DNA of 64,000 nucleotides from Jiangella endophytica (GTDB lineage Bacteria; Actinomycetota; Actinomycetes; Jiangellales; Jiangellaceae). Where the stretch lies: contig NZ_QVAI01000003.1 in the NCBI RefSeq assembly GCF_003427025.1, positions 186,001 through 250,000 on the forward strand, given 5' to 3'. Below are positions 19,155 through 27,292 of this stretch, one piece after another; position 1 is the first letter of the stretch; every line of letters starts with the position of its first letter. The position numbers and the translations under genes were made by a program. Under the pieces are notes generated by a model. It saw only the letters and a list, made by a program, of their open reading frames with translations. It did not search any database and had not been told where the DNA came from.

Positions 19155-19894
19155 GGGACCGCTACGCACTGGCGCTCGGCGACGACGCCCTGGTCCTGGC
19201 GCAGCGGCTGGGGGAGTGGGTGGCCCGGGCGCCCGAGCTGGAGGAGGACGTCGCGCTGGCGAACATCGCGCTGGACCTGCTCGGCCAGGCCCGCACGCTG
19301 CTCACGTACGCCGGCGAGCTGGAGGGCGCCGGCCGCGACGAGGACGTCCTCGCGTACTGGCGCGACGACCGCGACTTCCGCAACGTCCTGCTGGTCGAGC
19401 TGCCGAACGGCGACTTCGCGGTGACGATGGCCCGCCAGCTGCTGTTCGCCGCCTACCAGTACGAGCTGTACGACCGCCTGCGCGCCAGCACCGACGACAC
19501 GCTGGCCGCCGTCGCCGGGAAGGCGGTCAAGGAGGTCCACTATCACCGCGACCACGCCACCCAGTGGGTGCTGCGCCTCGGCGACGGGACGGACGAGAGC
19601 CACCGCCGCATGGCCGAGGGCCTGCGGGCCGTCTGGCCGTACGCCGACGAGCTCTTCGACGGCGACGACGTCACCGCCGCGCTGAGCGCCGAGGGCGTCG
19701 CCGTCGACCCCGCGACGCTGCGCGAGCCGTGGACCGCCTACGTCGGCGGCGTGCTGGCCGAAGCCGGCCTCGAGCCGCCCGCGGACGCGACGCCCCGCCG
19801 AGGCGGCCGCCGCGGCCTGCACACCGAGCAGCTCGGCTACCTGCTCGCTGAGATGCAGCACCTGCACCGGTCGCATCCTGGGGTGACGTGGTGA
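19151..19894 (+). CDS. paaC: Phenylacetyl-CoA epoxidase subunit PaaC (structural)
   Basis: 247 residues from GTG 19151, overlapping paaB by four bases. It is the inactive ferritin-like partner of PaaA. LALGDDALVLAQRLGEWVAR, EEDVALANIALDLLGQARTL and KAVKEVHYHRDHATQWVLRL are the conserved helices. The C-terminus HTEQLGYLLAEMQHLHRSHP is also typical. It forms the heterodimer core with PaaA. Confidence 0.97.
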   Translation: MRDRYALALGDDALVLAQRLGEWVARAPELEEDVALANIALDLLGQARTLLTYAGELEGAGRDEDVLAYWRDDRDFRNVLLVELPNGDFAVTMARQLLFAAYQYELYDRLRASTDDTLAAVAGKAVKEVHYHRDHATQWVLRLGDGTDESHRRMAEGLRAVWPYADELFDGDDVTAALSAEGVAVDPATLREPWTAYVGGVLAEAGLEPPADATPRRGGRRGLHTEQLGYLLAEMQHLHRSHPGVTW

Positions 19895-20367
19895 GCGGCG
19901 TGCGCGAGATCGTCGCGGCGGTCCCGGACCCGGAGCTGCCGGTGGTGACGATCGAGCAGCTCGGCATCCTGCGCGACGTCCGGGTCGGCGACGGCGGGCA
20001 GGTCACCGTCGACATCACGCCGACGTACTCCGGCTGCCCGGCGATGGACGCCATCCGCGCCGACATCGTCGCCGCGCTGGCCGGGCAGGGGATCGACACG
20101 GTCGACGTCCGTACCGTGCTCGCGCCGGCGTGGACGACCGACTGGATCACCCCCGACGGACGCACGGCCCTGGAGGAGCACGGCATCGCCCCGCCCGGGC
20201 CCGCGCCGGCCGGCGGCGCCGTCACCGCCCTCACCCTCACCGTGCGCTGCCCGCACTGCGGCTCGCCGGACACCCGCGAGCTGTCCCGGTTCGGCTCGAC
20301 GGCGTGCAAGGCGCTCTGGGTCTGCCGGGCCTGCCAGGAGCCGTTCGACCACGTGAAGGCGCTATGA
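19891..20367 (+). CDS. paaD: Phenylacetate degradation protein PaaD (Fe-S assembly type, SufT-like)
   Basis: 158 residues from GTG 19891 (GTG 19888 is an alternative). Residues 1-90 are a MIP18/SufT-like domain: VPDPELPVVTIEQLGILRDV and PTYSGCPAMDAIRADI. The C-terminus has CPHCGSPDTRELSRFGSTAC and CRACQEPFDHVK, a zinc-ribbon-like four-cysteine cluster typical of PaaD. It is thought to help mature the iron centres of the epoxidase or PaaE. Overlaps paaC and paaE by four bases each. Confidence 0.95.
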   Translation: MSGVREIVAAVPDPELPVVTIEQLGILRDVRVGDGGQVTVDITPTYSGCPAMDAIRADIVAALAGQGIDTVDVRTVLAPAWTTDWITPDGRTALEEHGIAPPGPAPAGGAVTALTLTVRCPHCGSPDTRELSRFGSTACKALWVCRACQEPFDHVKAL

Positions 20368-21470
20368 CGACGACCACCTCGGCCCCGCGAGCCAGACGGC
20401 ACTCCGTCACCCACCGGCTGCGCGTCGCCGGCGTCGAGCGGCTGACCGACGACGCCGTCGCGGTCACGTTCGCCGTGCCGGCCGAGCTGGCTGCCGACTA
20501 CGACTTCGCCGCCGGCCAGCACGTCAACGTCGCCCTGCCCGGCGGCGACGGCACGCGGCGCAGCTACTCGATCTGCTCGCCGGCCGGGTCCGGAGTGCTG
20601 CGCATCGCGGTGAAGCGGATCCCCGGCGGCGTCTTCTCGTCGCACGCGCTGCAGACCCTCGCGGCCGGCGACGAGGTCGACGTCATGACGCCGGCCGGGC
20701 GGTTCACGCCGTCGTTCCGGCCGGAGCAGGCCCGGCACTACGCGCTGGTCGCGGCCGGCAGCGGCATCACGCCGGTGCTGTCGATCGTCTCGACGGCGCT
20801 GGAGACCGAACCGGGCAGCCGGGTCACGCTGCTCTACGGCAACCGGACGTCGTCGTCGGTGATGTTCCTGGACGAGCTGGCCGATCTGAAGGACCGGCAC
20901 CCCGACCGCCTGCAGCTGGTGCACGTGCTGTCGCGCGAGCCCGGGTCGACGGAGCTGCTGTCGGGGCGGCTCGACGGCGAACGCCTCGGCCGGGTGCTCG
21001 ACACCCTGCTGCCGCCGGACACCGTCGACGACTGGTACCTGTGCGGCCCGTACGACCTGATCACGACCGCCCGGGCCGTGCTGGCCGGCCGCGGCGTCGA
21101 CCGTGCCCACGTCCACGCCGAGCTGTACCACGTCGGCGACCCGCCGCCGGCGATCCGCTCCGAGGTCACAGCGGCCCGTTCCGCCGCTGTGACCTGTGCC
21201 GTCTCCGCCTCGCTCGACGGGCGTCGCACCGAGGTGACCGTCGACGACCCGGACGAGACCGTGCTCGAGGCCGTCCTCCGCGTCCGCAACGACGCCCCGT
21301 TCGCCTGCAAGGGCGGCGTCTGCGGCACCTGCCGGGCGAAGGTGCTCGACGGCGCCGTCACGATGGAGCGCCGCTACGCCCTCGAGGACGACGAGATCGA
21401 GGCGGGCTACGTGCTGACCTGCCAGTCGCACCCCACGACGCCCACCCTCGAGGTCGACTACGACGCCTGA
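20364..21470 (+). CDS. paaE: Phenylacetyl-CoA epoxidase reductase PaaE
   Basis: 368 residues. Residues 15-120 form the FAD-binding barrel with RRSYSICSP (FAD motif near 69). Residues 125-245 are the NAD(P)H domain (VAAGSGITPVLSIVSTAL, LLYGNRTSSSVMFLDEL, YLCGPYDLI). The C-terminus (about 270-368) is a plant-type 2Fe-2S ferredoxin domain with CKGGVCGTCRAKV and a fourth Cys in VLTCQSHP. It passes electrons from NADPH to PaaA. Its last 13 bases overlap the convergent response-regulator gene. Confidence 0.97.
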   Translation: MTTTTSAPRARRHSVTHRLRVAGVERLTDDAVAVTFAVPAELAADYDFAAGQHVNVALPGGDGTRRSYSICSPAGSGVLRIAVKRIPGGVFSSHALQTLAAGDEVDVMTPAGRFTPSFRPEQARHYALVAAGSGITPVLSIVSTALETEPGSRVTLLYGNRTSSSVMFLDELADLKDRHPDRLQLVHVLSREPGSTELLSGRLDGERLGRVLDTLLPPDTVDDWYLCGPYDLITTARAVLAGRGVDRAHVHAELYHVGDPPPAIRSEVTAARSAAVTCAVSASLDGRRTEVTVDDPDETVLEAVLRVRNDAPFACKGGVCGTCRAKVLDGAVTMERRYALEDDEIEAGYVLTCQSHPTTPTLEVDYDA

Positions 21471-22126
21471 CCCACGAGGCCGTTCTCGTAGGCGGCGATG
21501 ACCAGCTGGGCGCGGTCGCGGGCGGCCAGCTTGGCCAGCAGGTGGCCGATGTGCGTCTTCACCGTCTTGATCGAGATGGTCAGCGCCGCCGCGATCTCGT
21601 CGTTCGACAGCCCGGCGGCGACCAGTGCCAGCACCTCGGTCTCGCGCTCGGTCAGCACGTCCAGCCGGGCGCCGGCCGGACCCGCGGCGGGCCGGCCGAG
21701 GTAGTGCTCGACCAGCCGGGTCAGGATGCTCGGCGCGAACAGCGACTCGCCGTCGTGGGTGCGCCGCACCGCGTCGAGCAGCTGCTCCGGCCGGGCGTCC
21801 TTGAGCAGGAAGCCGCTGGCGCCGGCCCGGAGCGCGGCGTACACGTACTCGTCCAGCTCGAACATGCTCAGTACCAGGACGCGGACGGCGGCGAGCGCGG
21901 GGTCGGCGGAGATGCGCCGGGTGGCCTCGATGCCGTCGCCGCCGGGCATGCGGATGTCCATGAGGACGACGTCCGGCCGCAGCTCGGCGGCGAGCCCGGC
22001 CGCCTCGCCGCCGGTCGCGGCCGTCCCGGCGACGGCGAGGTCCGGCGTGGCGTCGAGCAGCAGCGCCAGGCTGTGCCGCAGCAGCGGCTGGTCGTCGGCG
22101 ATCAGGACGCGGACGGGCGCGGTCAC
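21458..22126 (-). CDS. NarL/LuxR-type response regulator
   Basis: 222 residues. Residues 1-120 are a receiver domain: the acidic pair in VLIADDQPLL, the phospho-acceptor Asp in DVVLMDIRMPGGDG (about 56), and the Lys in GFLLKDARPEQL. Residues 155-222 are a LuxR-type helix-turn-helix (LTERETEVLALVAAGLSNDEIA, then KTVKTHIGHLLAKL). GTG 22126 overlaps the upstream kinase stop (GTGA). It converges on paaE with a 13-base overlap. The likely target is the divergent ABC transporter at 23107, because such DesK/DesR-like pairs commonly neighbour their ABC target. Confidence 0.94.
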   Translation of the reverse strand: MTAPVRVLIADDQPLLRHSLALLLDATPDLAVAGTAATGGEAAGLAAELRPDVVLMDIRMPGGDGIEATRRISADPALAAVRVLVLSMFELDEYVYAALRAGASGFLLKDARPEQLLDAVRRTHDGESLFAPSILTRLVEHYLGRPAAGPAGARLDVLTERETEVLALVAAGLSNDEIAAALTISIKTVKTHIGHLLAKLAARDRAQLVIAAYENGLVGQAS

Positions 22127-23007
22127 GTGGCGGCTCGGGCGTCGTCCGGCAGCGCGGCGGTGACGGTGAAGCCGGCGCCGTCGGCGCCCGCCGTGAGCGT
22201 CCCGCCGAGCGCCGTCACCCGCTCCCGCAGGCCGGCCAGACCGTGCCCGGCTCCGGGCCGGGGCTCCCAGCCGGCGGCCGGGCCGTCGTCGCCGACCGTC
22301 ACGACGAGCGTCGCGCCGTCGCGGCGCACGCCGACCCGCACCCGGGTGGGGCCGGCGTGCCGGGCGGCGTTGCTCAGCGCCTCGCGGACGACGGCGCACC
22401 CGGTGAGCTGTGTGCCCGGCGAGACGCCGGCCGGCCCGAGAGGGTCGAGGGACGCCTCGAGGGACGCCTCGAGGGACGCCTCGAGACCGGCGCCGCGAGC
22501 CGCCGCGACGATGCCGGGGAGGTCGGCCAGCGACTCGGCCGGCCGCAGCGCCGGCGCGGCGTCCGGGGTGCGCAGGACGGTGAGCATGCGGCGCAGTTCG
22601 GTGGTGGTCTCGCGGCTGACCGTCTCGATGTCGGACAGCGCGGACGCCTGCTCGGCCGAGCCGTCCGGGCCGGTCAACCGCGTGGCCACGGCGGCGCGGA
22701 CGGTGATCAGGCCGAGCCCGTGCGAGACGAGGTCGTGCAGGTCGCCGGCGATTCGCAGCCGCTCCGCCTGCGCGGCCCGTTCGCCGGCCCACACCGCCAG
22801 CCGGTCCTCGTGGGCACGGCGCTCGCGGCGGGTGCGCCAGACCGCCCAGACCGAGACCAGCACCGCCAGCGCGACGACGGTCAGCGGCAGCACCCGTGCC
22901 GCCGGTCCCGTGGTCCCCACCACCATCAGCACGGCGACCAGCAGGAAGAGCGCCACCCACGCCGCCGGCCAGGCCCGGGAGCGCCAGGTCGGGCGGCCGG
23001 TCTCCAT
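22123..23007 (-). CDS. DesK/NarX-type sensor histidine kinase
   Basis: 294 residues. Two hydrophobic stretches (about 12-32 and 38-58) put it in the membrane with almost no outside domain. The HisKA_3 phospho-site is in RIAGDLHDLVSHGLGLI (His near 92). The ATPase part has VREALSNAARHA (N box), VGDDGPAAGW (G1) and GHGLAGLRERVTALGG (G2). An unusual threefold LEAS repeat (12-base DNA repeat at 22446-22490) lies between dimerisation and ATPase domains. ATG 23007 has TAGACT at -12 to -7, so the mRNA is probably leaderless. Confidence 0.94.
   Translation of the reverse strand: METGRPTWRSRAWPAAWVALFLLVAVLMVVGTTGPAARVLPLTVVALAVLVSVWAVWRTRRERRAHEDRLAVWAGERAAQAERLRIAGDLHDLVSHGLGLITVRAAVATRLTGPDGSAEQASALSDIETVSRETTTELRRMLTVLRTPDAAPALRPAESLADLPGIVAAARGAGLEASLEASLEASLDPLGPAGVSPGTQLTGCAVVREALSNAARHAGPTRVRVGVRRDGATLVVTVGDDGPAAGWEPRPGAGHGLAGLRERVTALGGTLTAGADGAGFTVTAALPDDARAAT
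22446..22490 (-). repeat. 12-base in-frame tandem repeat in kinase gene
   Basis: The unit CCTCGAGGGACG (plus strand) occurs about three times, adding copies of Leu-Glu-Ala-Ser to the kinase linker. Likely slippage-derived. Confidence 0.7.
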
Positions 23008-23013
23008 GCGCCG

Positions 23014-23019
23014 AGTCTA
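23014..23019 (-). promoter_or_regulatory. -10 box of the kinase-regulator operon (leaderless)
   Basis: TAGACT on the minus strand, ending seven bases before ATG 23007. Confidence 0.45.
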
Positions 23020-23071
23020 GGGACGCCACGGCGCCTGGGCATCGGACCAGGGTCCGAGCGACCGTGGCCCG

Positions 23072-23100
23072 ATGACAACGCGTCCGCGCTGGGCTGACAT
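23072..23100 (+). promoter_or_regulatory. Promoter of ABC transporter operon
   Basis: ATGACA (23072-23077), a 17-base spacer, then TGACAT (23095-23100), ending seven bases before ATG 23107. Predicted leaderless mRNA. Likely controlled by the divergent two-component system. Confidence 0.5.
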
Positions 23101-23106
23101 GGGCGC

Positions 23107-23811
23107 ATGCTGACCTTCGACGATCTGGTGAAGCGCCGCGGCTCGCGCGACGTCCTCGCCGGTGTGACCTTCCGCGCCGAGCCGGGCCGCGTCACCGCCT
23201 TCCTCGGTCCGAACGGCGCCGGCAAGTCCTCGACCCTGCGGATCCTGCTCGGGCTGGATCGCCCGACGTCAGGCCGCGCGCTGGTCGGCGGGCGGCCGTA
23301 CCGGGACCTGCGGCGGCCGCTGCGGGTGGTCGGATCGGTACTGGACGGGTCCGGCGCACACCGGTCGCGTCCGGCGCGGCAGCACCTCGCATGGGTGGCG
23401 CGCAGCAACGGCATCGCGCGGCGGCGGGTCGGCGAGGTGCTGGAGCAGGTCGGGCTGGCGGACGCGGCGCGGGTGCGGGCCGGTCGGCTGTCGCTGGGGA
23501 TGGGGCAGCGGCTCGGGCTGGCCGCCGCGCTGCTCGGCGAGCCGGCGGCGCTGGTGCTGGACGAGCCGGTGAACGGGCTGGACCCGGAGGGGATCCGGTG
23601 GATCCGCGGGCTGCTGCGCTCCTACGCCGACGACGGCGGGACGGTGCTGCTGTCCAGCCACCTGATGGGGGAGGTCGCCGCGCTGGCCGACGACCTCGTG
23701 GTGATCGCCGGTGGACGGATCGTGGCGGCCGGGCCGCTGGGCGCCGTCACCGCCGGGTATCCGTCGCTGGAGGAGGCGTTCTTCGCACTGACCGCAGGGG
23801 GCTCGCGATGA
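23107..23811 (+). CDS. ABC transporter ATP-binding protein
   Basis: 234 residues, one nucleotide-binding domain: Walker A GPNGAGKSST (near 38), signature RLSLGMGQRLGLAAAL, Walker B AALVLDEPVNGLDPEG, and switch His in LLSSHLMGEVA. It is of the BcrA/NatA-type subfamily that pairs with ABC-2 permeases for antibiotic, lipid or sodium export. Overlaps the permease start by four bases. Confidence 0.95.
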   Translation: MLTFDDLVKRRGSRDVLAGVTFRAEPGRVTAFLGPNGAGKSSTLRILLGLDRPTSGRALVGGRPYRDLRRPLRVVGSVLDGSGAHRSRPARQHLAWVARSNGIARRRVGEVLEQVGLADAARVRAGRLSLGMGQRLGLAAALLGEPAALVLDEPVNGLDPEGIRWIRGLLRSYADDGGTVLLSSHLMGEVAALADDLVVIAGGRIVAAGPLGAVTAGYPSLEEAFFALTAGGSR

Positions 23812-24518
23812 GCCGGCCCGACGCCGTCGCGGCCGAGTGGCGCAAGGCACTCACCTTGCCGGCGACGGTCGTGGCGCTCGCGGTCGCCGTCATCGGGCCG
23901 GTCGCACTGGCCGGCCTCAACGCGAGCCAGGGCGACACCGGCTCCGCCGCCGAGGCCGCGTTCGCCGCGTCGCCGCTGCTCACCGTCGGCGCGATCGTCA
24001 TCGGCGCCGTGACCATGGGGAGCGAGTACTCCGGCGGCCGCCCGGTCGCCGCCACGTTCGCCGCGATGCCGCGCCGCGCGATGGTGCTGGCGGCGAAGGC
24101 GGCCGTCGTGTCCGGGCTGGTCGTCGCGGCGTCCGCCGTCGCGATGCCCGTGGCGCTGGGGGTAGCCGGCGGCGCCCCGGGCGATCTCGAGCCGGGCCAG
24201 TGGCTCGGCGTCACCGTCTACGCGGTGCTGACGGCGCTGATCGCGCTCGGCATCACGACGCTGACCCGCAGCATCGTCGTCCCGCTGATCGTGCTGGTGG
24301 CGAACGGGACCGTCGTGTCGGTGTCGTTCCTGCTGCACGGGGTGACGCCGCTGGCGCGTTACCTGCCCGACCTCGCCGGCATGCGGCTGCTCGCCGGCGA
24401 CGACCAGCTGGCGATCGACGACGCGCTGGCGCCGGTGCCCGGCGGGCTGGTCATGGCCGCCTGGACGGCGGCGCTGCTCGCCGTCGCCGGAGTCGTCCTG
24501 CACCGACGCGACGTCTGA
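23808..24518 (+). CDS. ABC-2 type transporter permease
   Basis: 236 residues with about six membrane helices. MSRPDAVAAEWRKALTLPAT is the typical ABC-2 N-terminus (interface helix with E-x-x-K), and MGSEYSGGRPVAATFAAMPR matches the helix 2-3 loop of this class. Partner of the ATPase at 23107. The substrate is unknown. Confidence 0.9.
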   Translation: MSRPDAVAAEWRKALTLPATVVALAVAVIGPVALAGLNASQGDTGSAAEAAFAASPLLTVGAIVIGAVTMGSEYSGGRPVAATFAAMPRRAMVLAAKAAVVSGLVVAASAVAMPVALGVAGGAPGDLEPGQWLGVTVYAVLTALIALGITTLTRSIVVPLIVLVANGTVVSVSFLLHGVTPLARYLPDLAGMRLLAGDDQLAIDDALAPVPGGLVMAAWTAALLAVAGVVLHRRDV

Positions 24519-24534
24519 GCCGGGCGGCGCCCGC

Positions 24535-24540
24535 TAGGCT
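24535..24540 (+). promoter_or_regulatory. Possible -10 box of the HAD gene
   Basis: TAGGCT nine bases before GTG 24549, in the short gap after the permease. Suits a leaderless or near-leaderless transcript. Confidence 0.35.
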
Positions 24541-24548
24541 CCCATGCC

Positions 24549-25190
24549 GTGGTGCTGAAAGCCGATGCGATCCTGCTCGACCTCGACGGGACGCTGGTCG
24601 ACTCGACCGACTCCATCGCGCGCTCCTGGCTGCGCTGGTGCCGTCAGTACGACGTCGACCCCGCACGGCTGGCCGACGCACACGGGCGCACCACCGCCGA
24701 CATCGTCGCCGACCTCCTGCCGGGGCCGCTGGTCAGCGCCGCGTTGGCGCGCATCGACGAGTTCGAGATCGAGGACGCCGGCGCGGTGCGGCCGATGCCG
24801 GGCGCGGCCGAGCTGCTGGCGTCCATCCCGGCCGGCCGCCGCGCCGTCGTCACGTCCGGCAGCACCGTCATCGCCACCGCCCGCATGCGTGCCGCCGGGC
24901 TGGAGCCGCCGGACGTCGTCGTCACCGCCGACGACGTCCTGCGCGGCAAGCCGCACCCGGAGCCGTACCTGCTCGGCGCGCAACGGCTCGGCGTCGAGCC
25001 CACCCGGTGCGTGGTCATCGAGGACGCGCCCAGCGGCATCACCGCGGCCCGGGCGGCCGGCATGGCCGTCGTCGGGATCGTCTCGACCCACGAGGCGCGG
25101 CAGCTGGAGGCCGACCTCGTCGCCGCCAGTCCCGCCCACGTCCGGATCGACGGAACCGGCCCGCTGCTCGTCGACGTCACAACCCCATGA
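24549..25190 (+). CDS. HAD-family sugar-phosphatase-like hydrolase
   Basis: 213 residues with the four HAD motifs: DLDGTLVDSTDS (nucleophile Asp near 12), VVTSGST (motif II), GKPHPEPYLLGAQRLG with the conserved Lys (III), and VIEDAPSGITAARAAGM (IV). It resembles the beta-phosphoglucomutase/2-deoxyglucose-6-phosphatase group and probably dephosphorylates a small sugar phosphate. GTG 24549 or GTG 24552 is the start. Overlaps the PrsW gene by four bases. Confidence 0.92.
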   Translation: MVLKADAILLDLDGTLVDSTDSIARSWLRWCRQYDVDPARLADAHGRTTADIVADLLPGPLVSAALARIDEFEIEDAGAVRPMPGAAELLASIPAGRRAVVTSGSTVIATARMRAAGLEPPDVVVTADDVLRGKPHPEPYLLGAQRLGVEPTRCVVIEDAPSGITAARAAGMAVVGIVSTHEARQLEADLVAASPAHVRIDGTGPLLVDVTTP

Positions 25191-26317
25191 CCGGGCCCGT
25201 GAGCGCGCTCGCGCCGCACCAGCCGTGGAGCCGGCAGCAGCGCCGGCGCGTCTTCTGGCCGGTCCTCGGGCTGGTCGCGGCGGCGGTCTGCGCCGTCGTC
25301 GTGGTCGGGCTCGCGGTCGGCGACCTCCCGGCGTCGACCGTCGCCACCGCCACCCTGTTCGCGCTGCTCCCGGTCGTCGTGGTCGTCAGCGCGTTCCTGT
25401 GGCTGGACCGGTGGGAGCCCGAGCCCGGGCGAACGATGCTGGCAGCCTTCCTGTGGGGCGGCGGCGTCGCGACGCTCGGCGCGCTGCTGGTGAACTCCGT
25501 GGTCGCGGTGACGTACGGCGAGTACACGTCGTCGGTGGTGTCGGCGCCGTTCGCCGAGGAGGCGCTGAAGGGCGCGTTCCTCGTCGGCCTGCTCTGGCGG
25601 CAGCGCGACGAACTGGACGGACTGGTCGACGGCATCGTCTACGCGGGGCTGGTGGCGGCCGGGTTCGCGTTCGTCGAGAACATCCTCTACCTGGGCCGGG
25701 CCTTCGACACCGCGTCGATCGACGGCTACAGCGTGTTCGTCGTGCGCGGCATCTTCTCGCCGTTCGCGCACCCGCTGTTCACCGTGTTCATCGGCATCGC
25801 CGTCGGCATCGCGGCCCAGCGGCGGTCGGTGGCGGCGCGGGTCGTGCTGCCGTTCGTCGGGTATCTGCTGGCGGCCGGGCTGCACGCGCTGTGGAACGCG
25901 TCGGCGCTGTGGGACGACGGCCAGGGCTTCGTCGCCGTCTACGTCGTCGTCATGGTGCCGCTGTTCGCCGGCATGCTCAGCATCGCGCTCTGGCAGCGCC
26001 GCCGCGAGCAGCGCGTCGTCGCGTCGCGCCTGGGCGAGTTCGTGCAGGCCGGGTGGATCCCGTGGTACGAGGTCGACCTGCTGTCGACGATGCGCAGCCG
26101 GCGCCGCTGGACCGCGGCCATGAAGGCGCAGTATGGACGCGAGGCCGCTGGCGCCGTGCGTGCCTACCAGGGGGCCGTCACCGAACTGGCGTTCCTCGTC
26201 ACCCGGCTGCGACGCGGCCGCGTGGACGAGCGCACCGACCCCCGGCTGGCCGAACTGCTCGGCTTCGTGAACCAGACCCGCGCCCGGGCCGTCGCCCTGA
26301 CCAGCGCCGGACGGTGA
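25187..26317 (+). CDS. PrsW-family intramembrane metalloprotease
   Basis: 376 residues with eight or so membrane helices. The family motifs are visible: SAPFAEEALKGAFLVGLL (EE-x-x-K, near 127), GFAFVENILYL (near 165), SPFAHPLFTVFIGIAVG and AGLHALWNASAL (His and Asn/Trp motif). In Bacillus PrsW cleaves an anti-sigma factor; the target here is unknown. The C-terminal 110 residues form a cytosolic, Arg-rich helical tail. Coupled to the HAD gene by an ATGA overlap. Confidence 0.92.
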   Translation: MTGPVSALAPHQPWSRQQRRRVFWPVLGLVAAAVCAVVVVGLAVGDLPASTVATATLFALLPVVVVVSAFLWLDRWEPEPGRTMLAAFLWGGGVATLGALLVNSVVAVTYGEYTSSVVSAPFAEEALKGAFLVGLLWRQRDELDGLVDGIVYAGLVAAGFAFVENILYLGRAFDTASIDGYSVFVVRGIFSPFAHPLFTVFIGIAVGIAAQRRSVAARVVLPFVGYLLAAGLHALWNASALWDDGQGFVAVYVVVMVPLFAGMLSIALWQRRREQRVVASRLGEFVQAGWIPWYEVDLLSTMRSRRRWTAAMKAQYGREAAGAVRAYQGAVTELAFLVTRLRRGRVDERTDPRLAELLGFVNQTRARAVALTSAGR

Positions 26318-26325
26318 GGCGAGTC

Positions 26326-26337
26326 GGCTCGCGAGCC
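26326..26337. promoter_or_regulatory. 12-base palindrome upstream of dapA
   Basis: GGCTCGCGAGCC, perfect palindrome over the expected -35 position of dapA. Could be an operator or part of a terminator for the PrsW gene. Confidence 0.3.
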
Positions 26338-26347
26338 CGGATCACGG

Positions 26348-26353
26348 TAGCCT
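26348..26353 (+). promoter_or_regulatory. -10 box of dapA (leaderless)
   Basis: TAGCCT ending seven bases before ATG 26360, the same sequence and spacing as at paaA. Confidence 0.5.
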
Positions 26354-26359
26354 TCATCC

Positions 26360-27292
26360 ATGCCTGACGAGCTCTTCACCCTCGCCGCCGCCACGTCCGG
26401 CGCGCCTGGGGCCGCACCCTTCGGCCGCGTGTCGGTCGCCATGGTCACGCCGTTCCTCGACGACGGCGGGCTCGACCTCGAAGGGACCGCCGCCCTGGCG
26501 GAGAAGCTCGTCGACGACGGCGCCGACGGCATCGTCGTCTCCGGTACCACCGGCGAGAGCCCCACCACGTCCGACGCCGAGAAGGACCTCGTCCTGCGGG
26601 CCGTGGTCGAGGCCGTCGGCTCGCGCGCCCGCGTCGTCGCCGGCGTCGGCACCTACGACACCCGCCACACCAGCGAGCTGGCGCAGGCCGCGCAGAAGGC
26701 CGGGGCCCACGGCCTGCTGGTCGTCACGCCCTACTACAGCCGCCCCCCGCAGGAGGCGCTGTACCAGCACTTCACCGCCATCGCGTCGGCCACCGACCTG
26801 CCGGTCATGCTCTACGACATCCCGGTCCGCTCCGGCGTGCCCATCAAGACCGAGACGCTGGTCCGGCTGGCCGAGCACGACCGCATCGTCGCGGTCAAGG
26901 ACGCCAAGGGCGACGTGTTCGCCTCGTCGGAGGTCATGGCCCGCACCGGGCTGGCCTACTACAGCGGCGACGACGCCCTCAACCTCGCCCTGCTCGCGCA
27001 CGGCGCCGTGGGCGTCGTCAGCGTGGTCGGGCACGTCGCGGCCGGTGAGTACGCGCAGATGGTGCGCGCCATCGACTCCGGCGACCTGCCGCGGGCCCTG
27101 GAGCTGCACCGGCGGCTCATCCCGGCCGTCCGCGGCATCATGACCCGAACCCAAGGAGCCATCATGGCCAAGGCCGCCGTCGAGCTTCGCGGCGTCATCC
27201 GGAACCGCACGGTCCGCTCGCCCCTCATCCCCGCCACCGACGAGCAGGTCGCGCTGCTGCGCGCCGACCTCGCCGAGGCGGGGCTCGCATGA
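26360..27292 (+). CDS. dapA: 4-hydroxy-tetrahydrodipicolinate synthase (DapA)
   Basis: 310 residues, a TIM-barrel class I aldolase that condenses pyruvate with aspartate semialdehyde in lysine/diaminopimelate synthesis. VSGTTGESPTTSDAEK (pyruvate-binding GTTGE), VVTPYYSRPPQEALYQHF, the catalytic Tyr in MLYDIPVRSGV and the Schiff-base Lys in RIVAVKDAKGD are all present. An N-terminal extension of about 20 residues precedes the barrel. The rnj start overlaps its stop by four bases, the usual dapA-rnj pairing of actinobacteria. Confidence 0.97.
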   Translation: MPDELFTLAAATSGAPGAAPFGRVSVAMVTPFLDDGGLDLEGTAALAEKLVDDGADGIVVSGTTGESPTTSDAEKDLVLRAVVEAVGSRARVVAGVGTYDTRHTSELAQAAQKAGAHGLLVVTPYYSRPPQEALYQHFTAIASATDLPVMLYDIPVRSGVPIKTETLVRLAEHDRIVAVKDAKGDVFASSEVMARTGLAYYSGDDALNLALLAHGAVGVVSVVGHVAAGEYAQMVRAIDSGDLPRALELHRRLIPAVRGIMTRTQGAIMAKAAVELRGVIRNRTVRSPLIPATDEQVALLRADLAEAGLA

